A program made the position numbers and the translations under genes. A stretch of DNA of 64,000 bases from the NCBI RefSeq assembly GCF_001562255.1, contig NZ_CP014301.1:3782001-3846000 (forward strand), read 5' to 3'. Shown here piece after piece: positions 16,307 through 24,356 of the stretch (position 1 is its first letter; every line of letters begins with the position of its first letter). Source of the stretch: Bosea sp. PAMC 26642. GTDB lineage: Bacteria > Pseudomonadota > Alphaproteobacteria > Rhizobiales > Beijerinckiaceae. The notes under the pieces are model-generated. The model did not search any database. It saw only the letters and a list, made by a program, of their open reading frames with translations, and had not been told where the DNA came from.

Positions 16307-17068
16307 CTAAGTCTTCGTTTGCTCTTGCACCGCATCAAACGTGTGAACATCAGTGCCGACCTTGATCAGGATCTGATAGCTTTTCGGCTTTGCGGCGGCG
16401 TCGCCTGCAGGCGGAGCGATTGCCACTGACCCGCCGTACCATTCGCTCGGCAGCAGGGTGTGGTCCTTCACATACTCGGCTTCCAAACGCGCCATGTTGG
16501 CCTGACCCTGGGCGACTGCACTATCAATCATCTGTGCGTTCTGAGCCGCAGCGTTCGATGATGCGATGGCGGCTAGGCCTGGGCTATATCCCGAGGTCGT
16601 CGCCTGGAGGGTGCCGCGCGGCGTATGGATCGTTGTCGAGCTTTGATAGTACCCAGCCCGTGATGCAGCGGCGGCGTTCGCCCCAGCCGCGACGCCGACA
16701 AGCAGCGCGCTGACAACTTGGCGAGTCCGTTCTTCCTGCTGCAGCTTTTCGTATGTCAGGACTTCGAGCGGCTGGCTGTTCGTGCCTTCGCCGAAGGACT
16801 GCATGACTTCAATCTCAGAGACGTTAAAGTTCACAGGCGCTTTGGACCGGCTCTGGATAGCGACCACGAAGCCAACCCGCTGACCGGATCGGATTTCGCG
16901 ACCGGCGCTCAGCAAAACGATGGAATCTTTGCCTATCGACGATACCGCCGGACGGCCGTCACGGTTCAAGGCCGTCTGTCCTGTCCTCGCAGTGAAACGG
17001 ACGCGGTCCGCTGCCATGCAGCCCGACAGGGCGAGCGCAAGCGCGCCCACAACAACTCTACTCAACAT
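16307..17068 (-). CDS. Prophage-borne lipoprotein
   Basis: A 253-residue protein with a lipoprotein signal (MLSRVVVGALALALSGCMA; lipobox LSGC, Cys17). The mature part starts with a beta-rich domain, then a Gly/Ala-rich hydrophobic segment (about 125-145, VVSALLVGVAAGANAAAA), a Ser/Thr-rich stretch and a helix. The ATG at 17068 begins exactly at the signal. It is the last gene before the tRNA boundary, where lysogenic-conversion genes often sit. Confidence 0.65.
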   Translation of the reverse strand: MLSRVVVGALALALSGCMAADRVRFTARTGQTALNRDGRPAVSSIGKDSIVLLSAGREIRSGQRVGFVVAIQSRSKAPVNFNVSEIEVMQSFGEGTNSQPLEVLTYEKLQQEERTRQVVSALLVGVAAGANAAAASRAGYYQSSTTIHTPRGTLQATTSGYSPGLAAIASSNAAAQNAQMIDSAVAQGQANMARLEAEYVKDHTLLPSEWYGGSVAIAPPAGDAAAKPKSYQILIKVGTDVHTFDAVQEQTKT

Positions 17069-17257
17069 GGCAGCCCCCCAAACGCCCGGCGCGTTTGTGC
17101 GCTCTTGACGTCCGGTTAACAAAACATGAAGCCGCGCTTCTCACAAGAGCCGGTAGTTGTAACTGCCTCGGGCGTCGGACCATGCTATGCGCTTCAAGAG
17201 CAGCCGCACTATAGCGGGCATGCTAATTTAAGCTGCGGTGGACCCCATGTGGACCCC

Positions 17258-17288
17258 AAAGCAAAACGCCGCCCGGAGAGGGGCGGCG
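17258..17288 (-). terminator. Intrinsic terminator downstream of tRNA-Gly
   Basis: Read on the minus strand: an 8-bp perfect stem (CGCCGCCC / GGGCGGCG, + coordinates 17267-17274 and 17281-17288), a 6-nt loop, then a T-rich TTTTGCTTT. It lies about 40 nt beyond the tRNA 3' end. A tandem GTGGACCCC repeat (17238-17246, 17249-17257) is immediately next to it. Confidence 0.65.
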
Positions 17289-17327
17289 GCGCTTGGTGCC
17301 AAGTCATTGATATTGCTTATGATGTCC

Positions 17328-17402
17328 TGGAGCGGGAGAAGGGATTCGAACCCTCGACCCCAACCTTGGCAAGGTTGTGCTCTACCCCTGAGCTACTCCC
17401 GC
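17328..17402 (-). tRNA. tRNA-Gly (GCC)
   Basis: The minus strand gives a complete cloverleaf: acceptor GCGGGAG pairing with CTCCCGC, D-arm AGCTCAGGGGTAGAGC, anticodon stem CAACC with loop TTGCCAA and anticodon GCC, T-arm GGTTCGAATCC and an encoded CCA end with discriminator T. The 3' end points at the prophage, so the gene is a candidate attachment site and appears intact after integration. Confidence 0.95.
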
Positions 17403-17592
17403 ATCAGGACATGGCCGCGCCGTTGCGGGCACGAGGCCGGCTTATTGCCTTAATCCGACGCGCAGTGCAAGCGCCTTGTTGCGCGCGTTTCGCCACGATC
17501 GGCGTGCGCCCGAAGCGCGGCAGGCTTGTCGCCCGGCTGCGCCGCAGCTAGGCATCGCCGCCACCTCGTCTCGTCCTGCCGCTAGAGCCGCC

Positions 17593-18117
17593 ATGTCCCG
17601 CCCGTTCACGCCCGATCAGCTCTGTCGCCATATCGAGGAGATGGGACTGAACATCCGCCGGATCGAGCACGAGGCCGTCTTCACCGTGGCGGAATCGCAG
17701 GACCTGCGCGCCACGATGCCAGGCCTTCATTCCAGGAACCTGTTCCTGAAGGACAAGAAGGGCCGGCTCTTCCTGGTCAGCGCCCGCCAGACCGCGGCCA
17801 TCGACCTCAAGCGCCTGCACGAGGTCGTCGGCGCGAGCGGCCGGCTCTCCTTCGGTTCGGCCGAGCTGCTGCTGGAGAAGCTCGGCGTCACGCCGGGCTC
17901 CGTCACCGCCTTTGCCGTGATCAACGACCCCGCCGGCGAGGTGACGCTGGTGCTCGATTCCGGCCTGATGACCGGCGAGACCCTGCATTTTCACCCGCTG
18001 ATCAACACCGCGACCCTCGCGATCGGCCGCGACGACATGCTGGCCTTTCTGCGCAGCACCGGCCATGAGCCGCTCGTCGTCGATTTGCCTGCGCCCCGCG
18101 ATGGACAGAACGCCTGA
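17593..18117 (+). CDS. Prolyl-tRNA editing protein (YbaK/ProX-type deacylase)
   Basis: A 174-residue protein of the YbaK/ProXp superfamily, which removes mischarged amino acids from tRNA (Ala or Cys from tRNA-Pro, depending on subtype). Visible family marks are the KNLFLKD-type segment (here HSRNLFLKDKKGRLFLVSA, split over residues about 44-62), LSFGSAELLLEKLGVTPGSVTAFAV and the ending FHPLINTATLAIGRDDMLAFL. The start at 17593 follows the family; the frame is open further upstream towards the tRNA. Subtype specificity cannot be read from sequence alone. Confidence 0.85.
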   Translation: MSRPFTPDQLCRHIEEMGLNIRRIEHEAVFTVAESQDLRATMPGLHSRNLFLKDKKGRLFLVSARQTAAIDLKRLHEVVGASGRLSFGSAELLLEKLGVTPGSVTAFAVINDPAGEVTLVLDSGLMTGETLHFHPLINTATLAIGRDDMLAFLRSTGHEPLVVDLPAPRDGQNA

Positions 18118-18200
18118 GCCTCCCCATCTATGGCGGGGTCGCGGGGGCAGCCCGACCGACCGACATTGACCAACGACGATAGCGCGACGAAGGACGACCC

Positions 18201-19100
18201 ATGCTGCTCAACGACCCGGTGGCCGAACAGCCCGCTTTGATCAAAGATACGACGACGCAAAGCTTCCGGGAGGATGTCATTGCGGAATCGATGAACCAGC
18301 CCGTGCTCGTCGATTTCTGGGCGCCCTGGTGCGGCCCGTGCAAGCAGCTGACCCCGATCATCGAGAAGGTCGTCAAGGAGGCCAAGGGCAAGGTCCGGCT
18401 CGTCAAGATGAACATCGACGAGCACCCGCAGATTTCCGGGCAGCTCGGCATCCAGTCGATTCCCGCCGTCATCGCCTTCAAGCAGGGCCAGCCGATCGAC
18501 GGCTTCATGGGCGCGCAGCCCGAGAGCCAGATCAAGGCCTTCATCGAAAAGCTCGTCGGCCCGATGGGTCCCGGCGAGACCGAGGAGCTCGTCGCCGCAG
18601 CCCAGGCCGCCGCCGAGGCGGGCGACGCGGCTGGTGCGAGCGAACTCTATGCCGGCGTGCTTGAGCTGGAACCGGAGAACCTCGCCGCCATCGCGGGCCT
18701 GGCCCGCCTGCATCTCGACATGGGCGATCTCGACGGCGCCAAGGGCATCCTGACGATGGCGCCCGAGGCCAAGGCCGCCGATCCGGCGATCGCGGCCATG
18801 CGCGCCGCGATCGAACTGGCCGAGCAGGCTGCGGCGCTCGGCGACACCGCCGAGCTGGAGGCGAAAGTCGCAGCCGACCCCAAGGACCATCAGGCGCGCT
18901 TCGACCTAGCGCTCGCCCTGAATGGCCGGGACCGGCGCGAGGAGGCGGTCGATCACCTCGTCGCCATCATCAGGGCCGACCGCAAATGGAACGACGACGG
19001 CGCGCGGAAGCAGCTGCTCCAATTCTTCGAGGCCTGGGGACCGATGGACGAACACAGCATGGCGGGCCGCCGCAAGCTCTCCACCCTGCTGTTTTCCTGA
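18201..19100 (+). CDS. cnoX: CnoX-type thioredoxin/co-chaperone
   Basis: A 299-residue protein: an N-terminal thioredoxin domain with FWAPWCGPCKQL (WCGPC active site near residues 36-40), then a helical TPR-like C-terminal half (about residues 115-295). This is the YbbN/CnoX architecture. E. coli CnoX lacks the redox-active CxxC, while alphaproteobacterial versions keep it, as here. It is a cytoplasmic redox-responsive holdase expected to hand clients to GroEL and to form mixed disulfides. It lies upstream of the LON-domain gene with a 19-bp gap, so the two may be cotranscribed. Confidence 0.85.
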   Translation: MLLNDPVAEQPALIKDTTTQSFREDVIAESMNQPVLVDFWAPWCGPCKQLTPIIEKVVKEAKGKVRLVKMNIDEHPQISGQLGIQSIPAVIAFKQGQPIDGFMGAQPESQIKAFIEKLVGPMGPGETEELVAAAQAAAEAGDAAGASELYAGVLELEPENLAAIAGLARLHLDMGDLDGAKGILTMAPEAKAADPAIAAMRAAIELAEQAAALGDTAELEAKVAADPKDHQARFDLALALNGRDRREEAVDHLVAIIRADRKWNDDGARKQLLQFFEAWGPMDEHSMAGRRKLSTLLFS

Positions 19101-19119
19101 TGCGAAGGACGAGGCTCCC

Positions 19120-19791
19120 ATGGGCATGAACGCCGTCTACAACGGAGCCGAGGACTGCCCGCTGGTCGTCCCGGTCTTCCCGCTGGCCGGCGCGCTGCTC
19201 CTGCCGCGCGGGCAGATGCCGCTCAACATCTTCGAGCCCCGCTATCTCGCCATGATCGACGACGCGATCCGGACCCACCGCGTCATCGGCATGATCCAGC
19301 CCGAAGCCGAAAGCAGCCGGCAGGCGAGCGAGCCGGCCCTGCTGCAGGTCGGCTGCCTCGGCCGGATCACCCAGTTCGCCGAGACCGGCGACGACCGCTA
19401 CGTACTGACGCTGACCGGCATCAGCCGCTTCCGCCTCATTGACGAGCTTTCAGTCACCACCCCCTACCGGCAGGCCCGGATCTCCTATGACGATTTCGCC
19501 ATCGACTTCACCGCCCGCGCCGGCGAGGACGAGGTCGACCGCACCGGCTTGCTCAAGGCGCTGCGCTCCTTCGCCAAGGCCAACGAGCTCAAGATCGACT
19601 GGAAGGGCGTCAACGAGGCCCCCAACGAGGCGCTGGTCAATGCGCTCTCGATGATGTGCCCCTTCGGTCCGCGCGAAAAACAGGCGCTGCTGGAGGCTCC
19701 AGATCTCAGGAGCCGATCCGAGGTCCTGGTCGCGATCACCGAGATCGAACTGGCGCGCGGCGGCGGCGATCCCGAGACGACGCTGCAGTGA
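19120..19791 (+). CDS. LON substrate-binding domain protein
   Basis: A 223-residue protein consisting of a stand-alone Lon N-terminal (PUA-like) domain: PVFPLAGALLLPRGQMPLNIFEPRYLAMIDDAI near the start, then GCLGRITQFAETGDDRY and LTGISRFRL. There is no ATPase or protease part. It is common downstream of CnoX genes in alphaproteobacteria, and the pairing suggests a protein-quality-control role. ATG at 19120, with an alternative in-frame ATG at 19126. Confidence 0.85.
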   Translation: MGMNAVYNGAEDCPLVVPVFPLAGALLLPRGQMPLNIFEPRYLAMIDDAIRTHRVIGMIQPEAESSRQASEPALLQVGCLGRITQFAETGDDRYVLTLTGISRFRLIDELSVTTPYRQARISYDDFAIDFTARAGEDEVDRTGLLKALRSFAKANELKIDWKGVNEAPNEALVNALSMMCPFGPREKQALLEAPDLRSRSEVLVAITEIELARGGGDPETTLQ

Positions 19792-19830
19792 GCGTCGTTC
19801 AGTCCGCTTTTCATAGCTCGCATCCGCGCC

Positions 19831-19936
19831 GTCATCCCGGACGCAGCGAAGCGGAGATCCGGGATCCATGCCGGAACGCAGCTTCGAAGAGGCTCAGGCA
19901 TGGATCCCGGGTCTCCCTCCGGTCGCCCGGGATGAC
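19831..19936. repeat. Interspersed palindromic repeat (REP/RPE-like)
   Basis: An imperfect inverted repeat: left arm 19831-19872 starts GTCATCCCGGACGC and ends GGGATCCATGCC; right arm 19897-19936 starts GGCATGGATCCCGGG and ends CCCGGGATGAC. The arms pair over about 40 bp with few mismatches and a 24-nt loop. This is the type of high-copy intergenic palindrome found in many rhizobial genomes. It extends the open frame of the following MFS gene artificially upstream. Confidence 0.75.
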
Positions 19937-19984
19937 AACGTGTTTTATTCTGATACTCGGATCACCAACGTCCCGGCGATTTCG

Positions 19985-21376
19985 ATGAGCGGTTTCGTAG
20001 GGAGTCCGTCGATCGTCTATCCGCCGCGCCGCGCGGTCACCGCCTGGCTGTTCTTCGACTGGGCGGCGCAGCCCTTCTTCACGCTGATCACCACCTTCGT
20101 CTTCGCGCCCTTCTTCGCCTCGGCGCTGGCCTCCGACCCGGCATCGGGCCAGGCGCTCTGGGGCTATGCCACCGGCTTCGCGGGCCTCTGCATCGCTCTG
20201 CTGTCGCCGCTGCTCGGCGGCATCGCCGACCGCACGGGGCCGCGAAAGCCGTGGATCGCCGTGTTCGGCGCCTTGCTGGTCGCGGGCTCCGGCCTGCTCT
20301 GGTTCGCGGTGCCGGGTTCGCCCTGGGCCGTGCCGATCGCGCTCGCCGGCTTCGTCATCGCCACTATCGGCGCGGAATTCGCCACCACCTTCAACAATGC
20401 CATGATGACGCGGCTGGTGCCGCCCGAGCGGCTCGGCTGGCTCTCGGGCACCGGCTGGGCGATCGGCTATCTCGGCGGCCTGCTGTCGCTCGCCATCACG
20501 CTTGCCCTGCTCGCCGCCGATCCGCAGACCGGCCGGACGCTGGCGGGCCTCGTGCCCATCCTCGGACTGGAAGCCGCCGCACGCGAGGGCGACCGCTTCT
20601 CGGGACCGCTGACCGCGCTCTGGTTCGTCATCTTCGTCACGCCGATGTTCCTGCTGACGTCCGACTCGGCGAAGACCGGCATGAAGCTCGGCGAGGCGGC
20701 CAAGGGCGGCGTCGGGCGCCTGAAGGCGACGATAGCGGAGCTGCCCCGCCTGCCCTCGCTCGGGCGTTTCCTTCTCGCCAACATGATCTATCAGGACGCG
20801 CTCGTGGCGCTGTTTGCATTCGGGGGCATCTATGCCGCCGGCGTCTTCGGCTGGCAGACGATCGAACTCGGCATCTTCGGCATCATGCTGACGATCACCG
20901 GCACGCTCGGCGCCTGGCTCGGCGGCAAGCTCGACGATGCGATCGGCGGCAAGCGGGTGGTGCTCGGCGCGATCGCCTGCCTGCTTCTGGCCTGTATCGG
21001 CATCCTCTCGCTCGGCCGCGAGACCGTCTTCTTCGTCATCCAGGCCGCGCCCGCGACGCCGGGCGACGGGCTTTTCGCTTCGTTGCCCGAGCGGGTCTAT
21101 CTGGGGCTCGGCCTGCTGATCGGCCTCGTCGCCGGCCCGCTGCAGGCCTCGTCGCGCAGCCTGATGGCGCGGCTTGCGCCCGAAGGCCGCGTCGGCGAGT
21201 TCTTCGGCTTGTTCGCTCTGTCGGGGAAGGTGACCTCATTTCTGGGGCCGACGCTCGTGGCGCTGGCGACGACTGTCTTCGCCAGCCAGCGGGCCGGTCT
21301 TGCCGTGCTGGTGGCGTTCTTCCTGATCGGCGGGGCGCTGCTGGCCGGGGTGAAGGTTAGGCCGGTCGGGTCCTGA
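19985..21376 (+). CDS. MFS transporter, UMF1/Atg22-like
   Basis: A 463-residue membrane protein with about 12 hydrophobic segments. The opening VTAWLFFDWAAQPFFTLITTFVF and the family-typical GYATGFAGLCIALLSPLLGGIADRTGPRKPW (TM2-TM3 loop) point to the UMF1/Atg22-like branch of the major facilitator superfamily. The TM4-TM5 stretch has TGWAIGYLGGLLSL. Substrate is unknown; vacuolar Atg22 relatives export amino acids. The ATG at 19985 avoids the palindromic repeat. Confidence 0.85.
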   Translation: MSGFVGSPSIVYPPRRAVTAWLFFDWAAQPFFTLITTFVFAPFFASALASDPASGQALWGYATGFAGLCIALLSPLLGGIADRTGPRKPWIAVFGALLVAGSGLLWFAVPGSPWAVPIALAGFVIATIGAEFATTFNNAMMTRLVPPERLGWLSGTGWAIGYLGGLLSLAITLALLAADPQTGRTLAGLVPILGLEAAAREGDRFSGPLTALWFVIFVTPMFLLTSDSAKTGMKLGEAAKGGVGRLKATIAELPRLPSLGRFLLANMIYQDALVALFAFGGIYAAGVFGWQTIELGIFGIMLTITGTLGAWLGGKLDDAIGGKRVVLGAIACLLLACIGILSLGRETVFFVIQAAPATPGDGLFASLPERVYLGLGLLIGLVAGPLQASSRSLMARLAPEGRVGEFFGLFALSGKVTSFLGPTLVALATTVFASQRAGLAVLVAFFLIGGALLAGVKVRPVGS

Positions 21377-21406
21377 ACGCCCCGCATTGTTGCAGAACAG
21401 GGCGCG

Positions 21407-22645
21407 TTAAAGATACCGCTCTGGTGCGAAGGGCTGGGGATCGGCGGGCGGCGTCTCGCCACAGATCAGCGCAGCGAGGATCTCGCCCGTGATCGGCCCG
21501 GTCGAGAAGCCGATATGCTGGTTGCCGAAGGCGAGCCAGAGGCCGGGATTCTGCGGGGCTTCGCCGATCATCGGAAGGGAGTCCGGCAGCGTCGGACGTG
21601 CGCCGCGCCAGGTCTCGCCGACCGTTTCCAAAAGCGGAAAGGCCTCGCGCGCGCTCGCCGTCGCCTGATCGATCTGGCGATGCTCGTCGGGCGCGTCGCG
21701 CAGGCTCAGATCGACGCCGCTGGTGATGCGGTAGCCCTGCTCCATCGGCGCCATGAAATAAGCCGCATCGACGTCGTAAACGGGGCGCGACAGGCTGGCG
21801 CCGGGCTCCGGCCTGAGATGGCGATGATAGCCGCGTTCGACATCGAGTTTGGGATCGAGTCCGAGCGGCTTCAGGAGATCGCCGCTCCACGGTCCGAGCG
21901 CCACGATGGCGAGATCGGCCTCGAACGTTCGGCTGGCCGATCGCGCCCGCCATCCGGATTCGGTCGGCGACAGTGCTACGATGTCCGCCTGTTCGATTTG
22001 CCCACCCCGCGAGGCGAACAGCGCCGCATAGGCGGCCGTGACGGCGCCCGGCGAATCGACCGAACCGTTAGCCGGCGTCAGAAGTCCCGCAGGAAAGATC
22101 GGCTTAAGCGAGGGCTCCGCCGCCGAGATGCCCTGCCGGTCGAGGATTTCGGAGGCGATGCCATGCGCCGCGAGGAAGTCGCGTTCTGCTTTCGCTGCTG
22201 CGTGTCCAGCCTCCGTCCGCCAGACCTTGAGCGTCCCGTTCTCGCGCAGGCGATGCGACACGCCCGCCTCCACCATCAGGGCGCGGTGGCGATCGAGCGT
22301 GCTCGCCGTCAGGGAGTCGAGCGCGGCGGTGCGCGCGGCGGCCTGCGATGGGCGCGCCTCCCAGAGGAAGCGCAGCAGCCAGCCCGGGCGGGTCAGCGCG
22401 CGCTTCCAGTTCAGGTTTAGCGCCGGGTGGTGGTTGCCGAGATAGCCTGCAAGCTTGGAGAACAGGCCGGGATTGTTGAGCGGCACGATCGACGAGCGCG
22501 CCAATACTCCGGCATTGCCGTAGGAGGTTTCGGAACCCGGCTCGCGGCGGTCGATCAGCGTGACGGAGAAGCCGCGCTTCTGCAACGCGAGTGCGCAGCA
22601 GACACCGACCATGCCGGCGCCGAGGACGATGACGCTGCGGCTCAC
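21407..22645 (-). CDS. FAD-dependent D-amino-acid dehydrogenase-like oxidoreductase
   Basis: A 412-residue protein of the DAO/DadA family. The N-terminal Rossmann motif SVIVLGAGMVGVCCALALQKRG binds FAD, followed by ETSYGNAGVLARSSIVPLNNPG, typical of DadA-like enzymes. Near the C-terminus GARPTLPDSLPMIGEAP and AFGNQHIGFSTGPITGEILA close the FAD site. Expected reaction: oxidative deamination of a D-amino acid or related imino acid. The GTG at 22645 is chosen because it overlaps the stop of the upstream amidotransferase by 4 bp (GTGA) and starts right at the Rossmann fold. Confidence 0.8.
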   Translation of the reverse strand: MSRSVIVLGAGMVGVCCALALQKRGFSVTLIDRREPGSETSYGNAGVLARSSIVPLNNPGLFSKLAGYLGNHHPALNLNWKRALTRPGWLLRFLWEARPSQAAARTAALDSLTASTLDRHRALMVEAGVSHRLRENGTLKVWRTEAGHAAAKAERDFLAAHGIASEILDRQGISAAEPSLKPIFPAGLLTPANGSVDSPGAVTAAYAALFASRGGQIEQADIVALSPTESGWRARSASRTFEADLAIVALGPWSGDLLKPLGLDPKLDVERGYHRHLRPEPGASLSRPVYDVDAAYFMAPMEQGYRITSGVDLSLRDAPDEHRQIDQATASAREAFPLLETVGETWRGARPTLPDSLPMIGEAPQNPGLWLAFGNQHIGFSTGPITGEILAALICGETPPADPQPFAPERYL

Positions 22646-23463
22646 GCCTGAGCCATTTCGCTGTCGGCCGGCACTTTCAGCCAATGGTCGAGAAAACCAT
22701 CGAGCCAGAGCCTGATCGCGGGGTCGTATTGATACCAGCCATCGAGATGCATGTGGCGCAGCTGCGCGCCCGGCATCAGCGTGCGCTCATGGCCCCGGAT
22801 CGACCAGCGGCACATCATCGCGGGTGTGACTTCGGGATGGAACTGGATGCCGTAGACACGCGATCCGGCGCGGATGGCCTGGACCGGGAAATCGCCGCCC
22901 GTCGCCAGGCATTCCGCGCCGCTGGGGCAATCAAAGCCGTCGCGATGCCATTGATAGACGGTCGAGGGCCAGATAAAGCCGGCCTCGGCGGCATGGCTGC
23001 GCCCCGCCTCGGTCTGGTCGAGCCGGTAATAGCCGACCTCCGCCCGCCCCTCGCCATGGGTGTAGACCCGCGCGCCGAGATGTTTCGCCATCATCTGCGC
23101 CCCGAGGCAGATGCCGAGGAAAGGCACATCCTCCTTCAGGCAGGTGCCGATCCAGTCGGTCTCGACCTTGATGAAATCGTCGGGATCATTGGCACCCATC
23201 GGGCCGCCGAAGATCACGGCGCCCGCATGATCGCGCATCGTCGCGGGAAGCGGGTCGCCGAAGCGGGGCTTGCGGATATCGAGGACATGGCCGCGCGCCT
23301 GAAGCAGGCGGCCGACGCGTCCCGGCGTCGAATGCTCCTGATGCAGGACGATGAGGACAGGTTTGGGCGGCGGCTGCCGGCATCGGCTTGCAAGGGGGGT
23401 GCGGGGCTTGATGTCAGCCGAAGGCCGGCGGCCGGCAGGGAAGCGGAATGACTGGTCGTTCAT
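22642..23463 (-). CDS. Class I glutamine amidotransferase (GMP synthase-like)
   Basis: A 273-residue protein with a type 1 glutamine amidotransferase fold: nucleophile Cys in FLGICLGAQMMAKHLGA and the His-Glu pair in GIQFHPEVTP. It lacks the synthetase part of GuaA, so it belongs to the stand-alone GATase-like group that includes gamma-glutamyl hydrolases of polyamine or amine catabolism. The ATG at 23463 is the start closest to the domain; longer frames upstream are low-complexity. Coupled to the amino-acid oxidase, it probably serves nitrogen-compound catabolism. Confidence 0.8.
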   Translation of the reverse strand: MNDQSFRFPAGRRPSADIKPRTPLASRCRQPPPKPVLIVLHQEHSTPGRVGRLLQARGHVLDIRKPRFGDPLPATMRDHAGAVIFGGPMGANDPDDFIKVETDWIGTCLKEDVPFLGICLGAQMMAKHLGARVYTHGEGRAEVGYYRLDQTEAGRSHAAEAGFIWPSTVYQWHRDGFDCPSGAECLATGGDFPVQAIRAGSRVYGIQFHPEVTPAMMCRWSIRGHERTLMPGAQLRHMHLDGWYQYDPAIRLWLDGFLDHWLKVPADSEMAQA

Positions 23464-23676
23464 CGCAGACGTCAGGACCGATCTCCGGAGCGGCGGCGCG
23501 TCATGAGGACACGCTGCCGGCTCACGATACGACAATGCAGTTCCATCAGGAACGGCGCAAGCAAGTCGTAGGCCATGCCGATGGCGCAATGGTGGCGCTA
23601 CATGTTCCCGCAACGGCCGCGCGAGCGGAGACAACCGGAAACGTTGATTCAATTGACTCGGCCGCGCGGTTCCGCC

Positions 23677-23700
23677 ATGAGAATGAACGTTCATTCTCAT
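23677..23700. promoter_or_regulatory. Perfect 24-bp operator palindrome of the efflux TetR
   Basis: Half-site ATGAGAATGAAC followed immediately by its exact reverse complement. It lies 38 bp before the TetR start codon. The core GAATGAAC/GTTCATTC is typical of AcrR/TtgR-like operators, so autoregulation of the TetR-MFP-RND operon is very likely. Confidence 0.75.
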
Positions 23701-23738
23701 CTTTGGATCGTCTCGTGCCGCCACATCAAGTCGCCATC

Positions 23739-24356
23739 ATGCAGGACAGCGCGCCTTCGCAGCGCCAGACGCGCATCCTCGACGCTGCCGAGCGCGTCTT
23801 CGCGCGCGCCGGCTTCCATGCGGCGACGATGCAGGATGTCGCCACCGAAGCGGGCATGAGCCCGGGCAACCTCTACCGCTACTTCGCCTCCAAGGACGCG
23901 ATCATCGCCGGTATGACCGAGCGCGACCGGACTATGATCGCGGCCGATTTCGCTGGGCTCGATCCCAGCCGGGGCAGCGTGCTCGATCAGCTCGAAACGC
24001 TCGGACGTAAACATCTGGTCGAGGAACCGCGCGAGAAAGCCGTCATTTGCATGCAGATATGGGCCGAGGCGTCACGTAATCCAAAGATGGCGCAGATGTG
24101 CGCCGAGATCGACGGCACCGTGATCGGCGGACTGGCGCTCGCCATCGCCGGCGCCAAGGCGAGCGGCGAACTGCCGCCCGATCTCGACGATGCGCGCTTC
24201 CTGCAGGCGGTCTTCATGATGGCGGACGGCTTCTTCTGCCGCCGCGCCACCGATCCTGACTTCGACGCCGCCATGGCGGCGGAAACGCTGTTCATGGCCA
24301 TGCGCGGCCTGGCGCAGGTGCTGCGGCTGCCGGCCGCGGAGACCGCCACGCCATGA
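23739..24356 (+). CDS. TetR-family repressor of the RND operon
   Basis: A 205-residue regulator: an N-terminal TetR helix-turn-helix (TRILDAAERVFARAGFHAATMQDVATEAGMSPGNLYRYFASKD, split over residues about 10-53) and a helical C-terminal ligand domain (TetR_C). The ATG at 23739 lies 38 bp after the operator palindrome. Its stop overlaps the MFP start by 4 bp (ATGA), so regulator and pump are one transcription unit. Confidence 0.85.
   Translation: MQDSAPSQRQTRILDAAERVFARAGFHAATMQDVATEAGMSPGNLYRYFASKDAIIAGMTERDRTMIAADFAGLDPSRGSVLDQLETLGRKHLVEEPREKAVICMQIWAEASRNPKMAQMCAEIDGTVIGGLALAIAGAKASGELPPDLDDARFLQAVFMMADGFFCRRATDPDFDAAMAAETLFMAMRGLAQVLRLPAAETATP

Larger units (their letters stand above)
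1..17327. mobile_element. Prophage / phage-derived element (one end)
   Basis: The stretch holds a P4-type primase-helicase, T7-like internal virion (ejection) genes, a DUF5681 protein, RHH and XRE regulators, an S24-fold protein and many short hypothetical genes, packed tightly with frequent 4-bp overlaps. From 17.3 kb onwards the genes are ordinary housekeeping ones. The right boundary is placed at the tRNA-Gly gene, whose 3' end faces the element, the usual geometry for tRNA-targeted integration. The left end lies outside the window. No integrase, portal, capsid, tail or terminase gene is seen here, so this may be a satellite, a decayed prophage, or one arm of a complete one. The exact attachment core cannot be defined without the other end. 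Confidence 0.8.

Noticed and set aside
17126..17551. Open frames crossing the tRNA-Gly gene on the plus strand, with a GRRDSNPRP-type translation
   Set aside because: This is the well-known false protein produced by reading antisense through a tRNA gene; the cloverleaf on the minus strand explains the sequence.
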